In this document: positions 1-7,333 of the stretch, one piece after another
How the letters are laid out: every line of letters begins with the position of its first letter
How positions within the stretch are numbered: position 1 is the stretch's first letter
Assembly (NCBI RefSeq): GCF_009801115.1
Contig: NZ_VTOL01000015.1
Span: forward strand, 62,001-126,000
Direction of reading: 5' to 3'
Source: Dyadobacter sp. 3J3
Lineage (GTDB): Bacteria; Bacteroidota; Bacteroidia; Cytophagales; Spirosomataceae
Length of the DNA: 64,000 nt
Program-made: the position numbers and the translations under genes
The notes under the pieces: generated by a model
What the model was told of the DNA's origin: nothing
Databases searched by the model: none
What the model saw: the letters and a program-made list of their open reading frames with translations, nothing else

Positions 1-1943
1 AACTGGCAATCGCGCGATTACGAACCATCAATCCAGACCTGCAAACCTGGGGGATTTCGGCGACAATCGGAAATCTGGAAGAAGCGAAACAGGTATTGGT
101 CGGCATGGATTCTGCCGAGGAAGATAATGTGGTCATCAAAGCAAAAACACAAAAGAAGATTCTTGTCGAAAGCATTCTCCCTGAAAAAGTAGAAACACTT
201 CCCTGGGCGGGGTATATGGGAACGAGACTTATTGACTATGTGGTTGATATCGTTCGAAAAAGTAAAACAACGTTACTTTTTACAAACACGCGTTCCCAAA
301 CAGAAATCTGGTACCGGATCATCATTGAAAAATATCCGGAATTTGCCGGGATTATGGCCCTTCACCACGCTTCTCTGGATCGCGAAATCCGGGATTGGGT
401 GGAAGAATCCTTACATGCAGAGAAATTGAAGCTGGTCATTTGTACGGCAAGTCTGGATTTGGGTGTTGATTTTCGCCCTGTTGATACTGTCATTCAGGTT
501 GGAAGTCCGAAAAGTATTGCCCGGTTTATTCAACGTGCTGGCCGAAGCGGGCACCAGCCAGGCGTCGCCAGCAAAATATATTTTTGTCCCACGAATGCTT
601 TGGAATTGATTGAAGCTGTTTCTCTTCGTGATGGTGTTGAAAAACAGATTATCGAAGATCGGCCGCCGGTTATTCAGGCTTTTGATGTTTTGGCGCAATG
701 GATGATTACGCTTGCCGTTGGTGAAGGTTTTGATGAAAAACAGTTGTTTGATGAAGTCCGGAATTGTTATGGCTATCAGTTCATCAACCGCGAAGAATGG
801 GAATGGCTTTTGGGATATATCACAACCGGAAGCCCGTCGCTGGAAGTGTATGATGAATATAAAAAGGTTGAAAGGATTGATGGACTTTATAAAGTTACAA
901 GCCGGCGGATCGCGCAACGGCATATGCTGAGTATGGGCACCATCGTTTCGGAAACCTCGCTGAAAGTAAAATTTCAACAAGGAAAATATTTAGGCTCGGT
1001 TGAAGAATCTTTTGTGACAAGAATGAAAGCGGGTGATGTTTTTGTGTTTGCAGGTATGAGCGTAGAGTTTATCCGTATCCATGAAATGACCGTAACGGTT
1101 AAAAAAGCGGAAGGAAAACGCGGATTTCTGGTGCGATGGGCGGGAGGCAGAATGCCGTTATCTTCTCAATTGTCAGCTTTTATTCGCGACCGGTTGTCCG
1201 ATGCAATAGAAAATCCACATAAGGAGAAAGAGTTGTCAAAATTAAAACCGCTTCTGGAATTACAACGGGAGCGGTCGATGATTCCGAATACAAGTGAATT
1301 ATTGATTGAGCAATGTGAAACCAAAGAGGGTCATCACATTTTTATTTTTCCTTTTGAAGGCAGGTTGGTTCATGAAGGTATGGCGATTATTCTTGCTTAT
1401 CGGCTTAGTAAGCTGTCTCCAATCACTTTTTCGATTGCGATGAATGATTATGGTTTTGAATTGCTCAGTGATCAATATGTGGATATGGAAAAAATCACCA
1501 AGGAAAATGATTTATTTTCAACGGCTCATTTGGTTGATGACATTTATCAAAGCGTGAATGCAACGGAGATGGCGAAACGAAAGTTCAGAGAGATTGCCGC
1601 CATCGCAGGATTGATGTTTCAGGGTTATCCTGGCAAATTTATGAAAACGAAACAGGTTCAGGCGTCAAGTTCGCTGTTGTTTACAGTGATGACCAAATAT
1701 GAAAAGAATAACTTGCTGGTAAATCAGGCGTATCAGGAAGTTTTGACGTATCAATTGGAGGAAGTCAGGATGCGCGAGGCACTGGATAGGATTGCAACAC
1801 AAAAAATAATGATCAAAAAAACGAGAAAGCCAACGCCTTTTTCGTTCCCTATTATGGTAGACCGGCTAAGGGAGCAACTTACTTCTGAAAAATTGGAAGA
1901 CCGGATACAGAAAATGCTCAAACAGTATAGTGATGCAGATTGA
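1..1943 (+). CDS. Ligase-associated Lhr-type DEXH helicase, 3' part
   Basis: The reading frame is open from base 3, so the gene starts upstream of the window; about 646 C-terminal residues are present. The first visible motif is helicase motif III (SAT in ISATIGN), followed by motif IV (TLLFTNTRSQTE), motif V (TASLDLGVDF) and motif VI (QRAGRSGHQPG). Motifs I and II are outside the window. The long region after motif VI resembles the winged-helix and Lhr-core domains of Lhr-family superfamily 2 helicases. In many bacteria a helicase of this type is encoded with an ATP-dependent DNA ligase, an exonuclease-like protein and the phosphoesterase PdeM, as a DNA damage response set. Here the stop overlaps the PdeM start by 14 bp, which supports translational coupling. 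Ligase and exonuclease, if present, would lie upstream. The family call is confident; the cellular role is inferred from the family. Confidence 0.9.
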   Translation, partial: LAIARLRTINPDLQTWGISATIGNLEEAKQVLVGMDSAEEDNVVIKAKTQKKILVESILPEKVETLPWAGYMGTRLIDYVVDIVRKSKTTLLFTNTRSQTEIWYRIIIEKYPEFAGIMALHHASLDREIRDWVEESLHAEKLKLVICTASLDLGVDFRPVDTVIQVGSPKSIARFIQRAGRSGHQPGVASKIYFCPTNALELIEAVSLRDGVEKQIIEDRPPVIQAFDVLAQWMITLAVGEGFDEKQLFDEVRNCYGYQFINREEWEWLLGYITTGSPSLEVYDEYKKVERIDGLYKVTSRRIAQRHMLSMGTIVSETSLKVKFQQGKYLGSVEESFVTRMKAGDVFVFAGMSVEFIRIHEMTVTVKKAEGKRGFLVRWAGGRMPLSSQLSAFIRDRLSDAIENPHKEKELSKLKPLLELQRERSMIPNTSELLIEQCETKEGHHIFIFPFEGRLVHEGMAIILAYRLSKLSPITFSIAMNDYGFELLSDQYVDMEKITKENDLFSTAHLVDDIYQSVNATEMAKRKFREIAAIAGLMFQGYPGKFMKTKQVQASSSLLFTVMTKYEKNNLLVNQAYQEVLTYQLEEVRMREALDRIATQKIMIKKTRKPTPFSFPIMVDRLREQLTSEKLEDRIQKMLKQYSDAD

Positions 1944-2574
1944 AATACAGAATAACCACTTTGATTTATTAACACAAAAGGCGATTTTTTGGAAGGAAAA
2001 ACAAACACTTCTTATCGGTGATCTGCACTTAGGGAAAATTACTCATTTCAGAAAAGAGGGGATCGCGATTCCTCAAATTGCCGCTGGTAATAACTTTGAA
2101 AGATTGGATCAGTTACTGGAAAATACGAATTGCTCACGTATCATTTTTCTTGGCGATCTTTTTCATAACAAATACAATTCCGAGTGGGAAACGTTTTCTG
2201 AATGGAGGAAGAAATATCATTTTGTTGAAATGATCATTGTGATCGGTAATCATGATGTTTTGCCGGTCAGTTTGTTTTTGGAAAATAATATTGAAGTTTT
2301 CAAAAATGATTTTGAAGAAGATAATTTTATTTTTACACACCATCCGAAGGTAGAGTTGGATCCGACGAAATTTGTTTTCGCCGGGCATATTCATCCGGTA
2401 TTTACATCGTATGGAAAAGGGCGGCAGAGATTTCGGCTGCCATGTTTTGTGGTGGATAAATACCAGGCAATCGTGCCAAGTTTTGGCGTTTTTACCGGTG
2501 GTTTTGGCGTTGATCTGGTAGCAGGAAGAAAGATTTATATGTTGACGGAGGAGCGGGTTTTTGCGGTTGGATAA
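1930..2574 (+). CDS. pdeM: Ligase-associated metallophosphoesterase PdeM
   Basis: A 214-residue calcineurin-like phosphoesterase. The metal-binding motifs occur in the expected order: GDLHLGK, then LGDLFHNK, IGNHD, a histidine in the THHPK region and the final GHIHP. The length fits the PdeM family, which is encoded next to the ligase-associated helicase and is thought to process DNA ends or cut nucleic acid during repair. The ATG lies inside the end of the helicase gene (14 bp overlap), so both are probably made from one mRNA. A long perfect hairpin follows 17 bp after the stop and probably ends transcription. The exact substrate cannot be read from sequence. Confidence 0.9.
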   Translation: MMQIEIQNNHFDLLTQKAIFWKEKQTLLIGDLHLGKITHFRKEGIAIPQIAAGNNFERLDQLLENTNCSRIIFLGDLFHNKYNSEWETFSEWRKKYHFVEMIIVIGNHDVLPVSLFLENNIEVFKNDFEEDNFIFTHHPKVELDPTKFVFAGHIHPVFTSYGKGRQRFRLPCFVVDKYQAIVPSFGVFTGGFGVDLVAGRKIYMLTEERVFAVG

Positions 2575-2591
2575 TATTGATCTGAATTTGG

Positions 2592-2650
2592 TTAAACAAA
2601 AAGTGGATAAATACGGAATTGAATTCCGTATTTATCCACTTTTTGTTTAA
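2592..2650. terminator. 29-bp perfect inverted repeat, probable terminator
   Basis: Two perfectly complementary 29-base arms (2592-2620 and 2622-2650) are separated by one central G. On the + strand the right arm contains a T5 run and ends in TTTAA. It lies 17 bp after pdeM and 8 bp before the start of the next gene. A terminator for the repair operon is the simplest reading. The stem is far longer than a usual intrinsic terminator and leaves almost no room for a promoter or ribosome binding site for the next gene. Confidence 0.7.
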
Positions 2651-2658
2651 ATTGTATT

Positions 2659-3819
2659 ATGATACAGAGAAGTGCAACATCAAAGATTCTACAACTAGCG
2701 AGTGTTTTTAAGTCAATTGCCATTACCGGGCCACGACAATCAGGAAAAACGACACTCGTGAAAACACTATTCCCGGATAAAACCTATTTATCCCTAGAAA
2801 ATCCTGATACAAGGAGGTATGCAATAGAAGATCCGAGAGGATTTCTCAAAAGATATGAGTCGGGTGCCATTTTTGATGAAGTCCAGAGAACACCTGAATT
2901 ATTTTCTTATCTGCAGGAAGTTTTGGATCAGTCCCAGGAGCCAGGGCGCTTCATTTTGACCGGATCTAACAATTTTCTGCTCCAACAAAATATTTCCCAA
3001 AGTCTGGCTGGCCGTATTGCGATTTTAAATTTGTTGCCGTTCAGCTCTATCGAACTATTCGGTACGGAAAATGCCGCGCCGGATGAAAATGAACTAATTT
3101 TTAGAGGATTATACCCGCCCATTTACGATATGGGTATTCCACCGGAAGACTGGTTTCCCAATTACTTTCGTACCTATATTGACAGAGATGTGCGTCAAAT
3201 CAAAAATATTACGGATTTGATTGTTTTCGAAAGATTTATCCGATTGTTGGCGGGAAGAACCGGACAAGAATTGAATCTGACCTCCTTGGCGGTTGAGACA
3301 GGAGTGGATACAAAAACAATTCAATCCTGGATTGGAATTCTGGAAAGCAGTTTTATCATTTATCTATTAAGACCACACTATAAAAACTTTAATAAAACCC
3401 TGATTAAGAGACCAAAAATTTATTTTTATGACACTGGACTGGTTTGCTCCCTATTGGGTATTACATCATCAGATCAGCTCTCATTTCATCCTTTAAGAGG
3501 TAGTCTATTTGAATGTCTGGTGGTTACGGAATTGTTGAAAAAGAGAACTAATGCGGGGAAGCAAATCAATTTATATTATTGGAGAGACAAAACCGGTCAC
3601 GAAGTTGACGTTATAGTGGATCAGGGAATGAGCTTATTACCCATTGAAATCAAAGCAGGGAAAACGATAAATAGTGATTTTTTTAAAAGTCTTACTTATT
3701 GGAATAAATTAAGTGGCGAGCAGTCCGGATTTATTATTTACGCGGGCGAGCAAGAAGAAGATCGTACCACCGGAATTAGCGTTGCAAACTGGTTTAACTT
3801 TATGAAAAAAGACATTTGA
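2659..3819 (+). CDS. AAA_14 / DUF4143 ATP-binding protein
   Basis: A 386-residue protein of the common AAA_14 plus DUF4143 family. Walker A is GPRQSGKTTL near residue 24 and a Walker B-like segment GAIFDEVQR follows near residue 70. A winged-helix-like middle region leads to the C-terminal DUF4143 part. There, an acidic-rich stretch EVDVIVD followed by PIEIKAGK resembles the D...ExK core of PD-(D/E)XK nucleases. The biological role of this family is not established, and such genes are often patchily distributed and transferred. The ATG is only 8 bp after a 29-bp hairpin, so initiation may depend on that structure or on a promoter inside it. No partner gene is evident: the gene stands between pdeM and the convergent repair pair. 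Confidence 0.85.
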   Translation: MIQRSATSKILQLASVFKSIAITGPRQSGKTTLVKTLFPDKTYLSLENPDTRRYAIEDPRGFLKRYESGAIFDEVQRTPELFSYLQEVLDQSQEPGRFILTGSNNFLLQQNISQSLAGRIAILNLLPFSSIELFGTENAAPDENELIFRGLYPPIYDMGIPPEDWFPNYFRTYIDRDVRQIKNITDLIVFERFIRLLAGRTGQELNLTSLAVETGVDTKTIQSWIGILESSFIIYLLRPHYKNFNKTLIKRPKIYFYDTGLVCSLLGITSSDQLSFHPLRGSLFECLVVTELLKKRTNAGKQINLYYWRDKTGHEVDVIVDQGMSLLPIEIKAGKTINSDFFKSLTYWNKLSGEQSGFIIYAGEQEEDRTTGISVANWFNFMKKDI

Positions 3820-3843
3820 AGTGATACTGTGATTATATTATTC

Positions 3844-4641
3844 TCATTTCTTCTCAATCAAATGCTTCCAATATCGCTTCGGCACATGCTGCACATGCAA
3901 CTTGATATTTCGCCTCGACGGAATATTCACATTTTTGAAATAATTTTTCCATAACTCCTGATACAAAGTTTCCGAATCATGAAAAACATCTTTCACCGAT
4001 GTTTTTGCTCCGGCTTCATTGGAAAAATTCAACGTGATTTCTTCTACTTTATCCTGGTCATAATAAATGCCGTACTTCCTTTTGATATCATAAATCAGCC
4101 AATTCTGGTCGGCATAACGTTCGGCGAAATGCTGGCTTAATAAAGGAATTACATTGAAATCAGGCTCAATGCCGGCATAATATAAATCATCAGCCGTGCG
4201 CTGAAATCTAACAAATGCTTCCATTCTGTGTTTTTCCCGATAGACCATTTTTGACGTCTGGTTTATCTTCAAGACGTCGGGGTTGCCATAGGCCAGATGC
4301 GGCGAATCAAAACCGGAAAAATAAAATTTGATGCAAGAAAAGATGGTAAATGCCATTCCGGTCATTTCAGAAAGGTAACAGCGGTATAATTGAATACAGT
4401 TTTCTTTCGGAACTTTCTTTTTCAAACCCAGCCAAACACGCTGCGCTTTCACTTCATCCGTCACCACAATAACTTTTTCAGCAAAAAAATCCGACTGACT
4501 TTCTCTGTCAATGACTACAAAACCCGAAACATTCCACTTTTTTGAATATGCTTCAAAAACAGCAGTCAACAGTCCATACCAGGTTCCATCGTAGGAAACA
4601 TTGACGGGTTTATCCGAAAAGATTATACTGCTGGCCTCCAT
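3844..4641 (-). CDS. DUF4130 protein, radical SAM partner (TIGR03915-type DNA repair protein)
   Basis: A 265-residue protein whose N-terminal half and the later segment RFQRTADDLYYAGIEPDFNV match the DUF4130/TIGR03915 family as I know it. These proteins are nearly always encoded beside a TIGR03916 radical SAM protein, as here. In other bacteria the domain is fused to a UdgX uracil-DNA-binding domain; no such domain is present in this copy. The start ATG lies inside the radical SAM gene (32 bp overlap in another frame), indicating coupled translation. A role in DNA repair or modification is inferred from the partners; no activity can be assigned from visible catalytic residues. Confidence 0.85.
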   Translation of the reverse strand: MEASSIIFSDKPVNVSYDGTWYGLLTAVFEAYSKKWNVSGFVVIDRESQSDFFAEKVIVVTDEVKAQRVWLGLKKKVPKENCIQLYRCYLSEMTGMAFTIFSCIKFYFSGFDSPHLAYGNPDVLKINQTSKMVYREKHRMEAFVRFQRTADDLYYAGIEPDFNVIPLLSQHFAERYADQNWLIYDIKRKYGIYYDQDKVEEITLNFSNEAGAKTSVKDVFHDSETLYQELWKNYFKNVNIPSRRNIKLHVQHVPKRYWKHLIEKK

Positions 4642-5869
4642 TGGTAAGAAATTTACTTCGGGATTCGTTGAGGATGAATTGCCGGATTTTGGCTTCCGTA
4701 TAATCCTTTCGATCAGTTATCGGACTATTGCAGGTGATAAAATATTTTGCCCGGTTAAGCGCAATCCCGATTTTTTTAAGATGATCCCAACCTAATTTGT
4801 TAAACCGACGGGCACCAACAATTTTCTGTGCTGATTGTACACCAATTCCGGGTACACGCAGAATAAGCTGCAAATCAGCCGTATTCACATCAACTGGAAA
4901 AAACGCCATGTTTCGAAGCGCCCAGCTCAGTTTTGGATCAATTTCAGGATCAAGATTCGGGAATTGATCGTTCAATAATTCATGGACGTTGAATCCATAA
5001 AACCGCATCAGCCAGTCGGTTTGGTATAAGCGGTTTTCTCTTAAAACAGGTACTGCACTTCCTAATTCCGGAAGCCGGTTGTCGTTACTAATCGGAACAT
5101 AACCAGAATAATAAACACGTTTTAAATTAAACCCTTTATAGAATTTATTTGCCGTGTGCATAATATCCTTATCTGATTCGCCACTGGCACCGATGATCAT
5201 CTGCGTGCTTTGACCGGCAGGAGCAAAAAGTGGGGCAGATTTGAAGATTTTCGATTCTTCCTTGGTCCTGATGATTTCCTTTTTAAGGTAAGTCATCGGC
5301 TCAATCATATCTTTGATATTCTTATCCGGAGCTAAAAGTTTCAAGCCGCTTTCTGTAGGAATTTCAATATTAACACTAAGCCGGTCAGCCCATAAACCAG
5401 CTTCATGCATTAACTCATCACTTGCGCCGGGGATTGTTTTAAGGTGGATATAACCGTTGAATTTGTTTTCCGTGCGAAGTTTTTTCGCAACAGAAACCAA
5501 CCTTTCCATCGTGTAATCAGCATTTTTGAAAATACCGGAACTCAGAAAAAGACCTTCAATATAATTTCTTCGGTAAAAATTCATGGTCAGATCAACAACT
5601 TCCTGAACCGTAAAAGCCGCCCGTTTGATGTCATTGCTTTTCCGCGTCACACAATAAGCACAATCGAAAATGCAATGGTTAGTGAGCAGAATTTTTAAAA
5701 GTGAAACGCAGCGGCCATCTTCGGTATAGGTATGACAAATGCCACTTCCCGTCGCCTCGCCTAAACCTTTGTTATGATTTTTTCTCTTGCTTCCACTGGA
5801 TGAACACGATACGTCGTACTTAGCTGCATCAGCAAGAATTTCCAGCTTCTCATGAAGTCTTTCCGACAT
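4610..5869 (-). CDS. Putative DNA repair/modification radical SAM protein (TIGR03916-type)
   Basis: A 419-residue radical SAM enzyme. The CxxxCxxC iron-sulfur motif is C66, C70 and C73 (CIFDCAYC). Additional cysteines stand at 22, 45 and 54 in a conserved-looking N-terminal segment. Towards the C-terminus LRVPGIGVQSAQKIVGAR is a helix-hairpin-helix DNA-binding motif. This combination is typical of the rSAM family linked to DUF4130 and UdgX proteins. The gene is first in a two-gene operon with the overlapping DUF4130 gene. A palindromic operator and a TAnnTTTG box lie 24-48 bp upstream of the ATG, suggesting regulated expression. The reaction is unknown; DNA is the likely substrate because of the HhH motif and neighbours. 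Confidence 0.9.
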   Translation of the reverse strand: MSERLHEKLEILADAAKYDVSCSSSGSKRKNHNKGLGEATGSGICHTYTEDGRCVSLLKILLTNHCIFDCAYCVTRKSNDIKRAAFTVQEVVDLTMNFYRRNYIEGLFLSSGIFKNADYTMERLVSVAKKLRTENKFNGYIHLKTIPGASDELMHEAGLWADRLSVNIEIPTESGLKLLAPDKNIKDMIEPMTYLKKEIIRTKEESKIFKSAPLFAPAGQSTQMIIGASGESDKDIMHTANKFYKGFNLKRVYYSGYVPISNDNRLPELGSAVPVLRENRLYQTDWLMRFYGFNVHELLNDQFPNLDPEIDPKLSWALRNMAFFPVDVNTADLQLILRVPGIGVQSAQKIVGARRFNKLGWDHLKKIGIALNRAKYFITCNSPITDRKDYTEAKIRQFILNESRSKFLTNGGQQYNLFG

Positions 5870-5892
5870 ATCGATGTTCTAACGTTTGTTGA

Positions 5893-5917
5893 TGATACTA
5901 TTAGTATCACAAAGATA
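5893..5917 (-). promoter_or_regulatory. Promoter -7 box with palindromic operator for the radical SAM operon
   Basis: The minus strand reads TATCTTTG (5910-5917), an exact match to the Bacteroidetes -7 consensus TAnnTTTG. Directly downstream is the perfect palindrome TGATACTATTAGTATCA (5893-5909; 8-bp arms about one T). A third half-site-like TGATACT lies upstream near 5927. A repressor bound here would cover the transcription start. No clear -33 TTTG was found, so the promoter call is moderate; the palindrome itself is certain. Confidence 0.6.
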
Positions 5918-5982
5918 GTAAATTTTTGATACTGAAATAAACTTTGTCTCGAATTTATTTATAAAATTCAAATGTGAAACAA

Positions 5983-6876
5983 TTAATTTTTAATGATATT
6001 TCCTTTACTGTCAATACTTTCCATGAAACGGTGGATTTGATTGTAGCGTTTGTTCCAGGGATTGAAAAATTGTGTAATCATGGGAATGTGTTTTTTGCTT
6101 TTCAGAACTACATAAGAAGTTTCGGGAGCAAATTCCTGCATGGCTTTGATGAATTTTTCATTACTGGAAATAATGGAAGGATATGATTTTCCACCTCTGA
6201 AAATCGTCATAGGCGGCATTCCTTTATGTAAATGATAAAGTGGAGAAGCGTCTTTCCAATTCTTTTGATCGGTTGTAAATGTTTTGAGGTAGGTATTATC
6301 TTTCGGAAATTTTTCTTCCAACAGATAACCATACATATCCAGTCCCGCTGCGTCGATTAGTATCAATCCTTTGATCGGATTAGCCATTCCCAGCTTTTGA
6401 AAGTATTGATCATCAATAGAAATAAGCGCTGCCAGATGTCCGCCAGCCGAATGACCTGAAATGAATATCCGGTCAGGATTTCCACCATAATTTTGAATAT
6501 TTTCTTTTACCCATTTCACTGATTTTGCAGAATATTCAGCCATTTCTTTATAAGTCGCAGCTGGACTTAACGGATAGTCGATGATGACATAGACAATATC
6601 TTTTTTTGTCCAGTTTCTTCCCATCAGGCTATACTGCGATTTCTTTCCGGAATTCCAGTTTCCTCCATGAATGAAGACCAAAACATCTTTTGGTCCTGTG
6701 GGTTTTTTCGGTTCGAAGATATTTAATTGTTGGTCAGAAATTGCTCCTGAGCCTTTTGCATAAGTGATATTTTTATGTGCTTTATTACCCAGGAACGTAC
6801 ATCCAGAAAGTGTTAGTAAAAAAGCTCCGAATAAAATTAGGATAATAATAAGACTGACACGGGTTTGCGAATTCAC
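5983..6876 (-). CDS. Alpha/beta hydrolase lipoprotein (esterase/lipase-like)
   Basis: A 297-residue secreted hydrolase. The N-terminus has a hydrophobic segment ending in a lipobox-like LTLSGC, so it is probably a lipoprotein. The oxyanion motif HGGNW and the nucleophile elbow GHSAGGH are typical of the hormone-sensitive lipase/BD-FAE type of alpha/beta hydrolases. A late histidine (KKHIPM region) could complete the triad. The start codon is GTG at 6876; it gives a well-formed signal peptide and no upstream ATG fits. It stands alone between the radical SAM operon and the CDGSH gene. The substrate is unknown. Confidence 0.85.
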   Translation of the reverse strand: MNSQTRVSLIIILILFGAFLLTLSGCTFLGNKAHKNITYAKGSGAISDQQLNIFEPKKPTGPKDVLVFIHGGNWNSGKKSQYSLMGRNWTKKDIVYVIIDYPLSPAATYKEMAEYSAKSVKWVKENIQNYGGNPDRIFISGHSAGGHLAALISIDDQYFQKLGMANPIKGLILIDAAGLDMYGYLLEEKFPKDNTYLKTFTTDQKNWKDASPLYHLHKGMPPMTIFRGGKSYPSIISSNEKFIKAMQEFAPETSYVVLKSKKHIPMITQFFNPWNKRYNQIHRFMESIDSKGNIIKN

Positions 6877-6960
6877 TGATCGTTTATTTAGTTTTTATTT
6901 TGGATAACATACGTCAAATAAATGATCGTGGATTAAATGCTATAAAAATGAATACCCAAT

Positions 6961-6995
6961 AAAAAATCCACTGGCTTGTGAAAACCAGTGGATTT
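6961..6995 (-). terminator. Intrinsic terminator after the CDGSH gene
   Basis: Perfect 11-bp arms AAATCCACTGG and CCAGTGGATTT (6964-6974, 6985-6995) with a 10-base loop. On the minus strand the stem runs into six T residues. It lies 21 bp after the CDGSH stop codon. A T-rich tract also follows on the plus strand. Confidence 0.8.
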
Positions 6996-7016
6996 AGAAT
7001 AGAATTTTTTTTGGTC

Positions 7017-7241
7017 TTAAACTTTCTTGGGAGGCAAATTAAATGCAACCGCATTATGTTCAAAATGTCCTTTGTGAGATCCGTCACAGAAAGGTTTGTT
7101 CGCTGAAAGTCCGCAACGGCATATCGAAACGACCGTTCTTCCTTCCAATCCGTACACATTTCCCTGCGCGTCTACGATTTCAAAATCTCCGTCAACTTTC
7201 AGAGATCCGTTATTATTTACGGTAAGCTTTACTTTTGTCAT
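7017..7241 (-). CDS. CDGSH iron-sulfur domain protein
   Basis: A small 74-residue protein built around one CDGSH domain. The ligands of the 2Fe-2S cluster are C41, C43, C52 and H56 in CRCGLSANKPFCDGSH. The N-terminal half (to about residue 38) is a beta-rich extension common in short bacterial CDGSH proteins. Family members hold a redox-active, pH-labile 2Fe-2S cluster; bacterial roles are poorly known. It is a single-gene unit with its own terminator downstream. Confidence 0.92.
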   Translation of the reverse strand: MTKVKLTVNNNGSLKVDGDFEIVDAQGNVYGLEGRTVVSICRCGLSANKPFCDGSHKGHFEHNAVAFNLPPKKV

Positions 7242-7333
7242 GATGAATAATTTTGACCAAAGGTAACAATCCGAATGGAAGTGAGAGCGGGCAACGTCTA
7301 ATTTAGCATGAGTACAAATCTAAATATATCCGA

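Noticed and set aside
411..980. A 189-codon minus-strand open frame inside the helicase gene
   Set aside because: It is antisense to a strongly conserved coding region, has no recognisable domain and arises from the codon composition of the real gene. The same applies to many long antisense or alternate frames over the kinases, receptors and peptidases.
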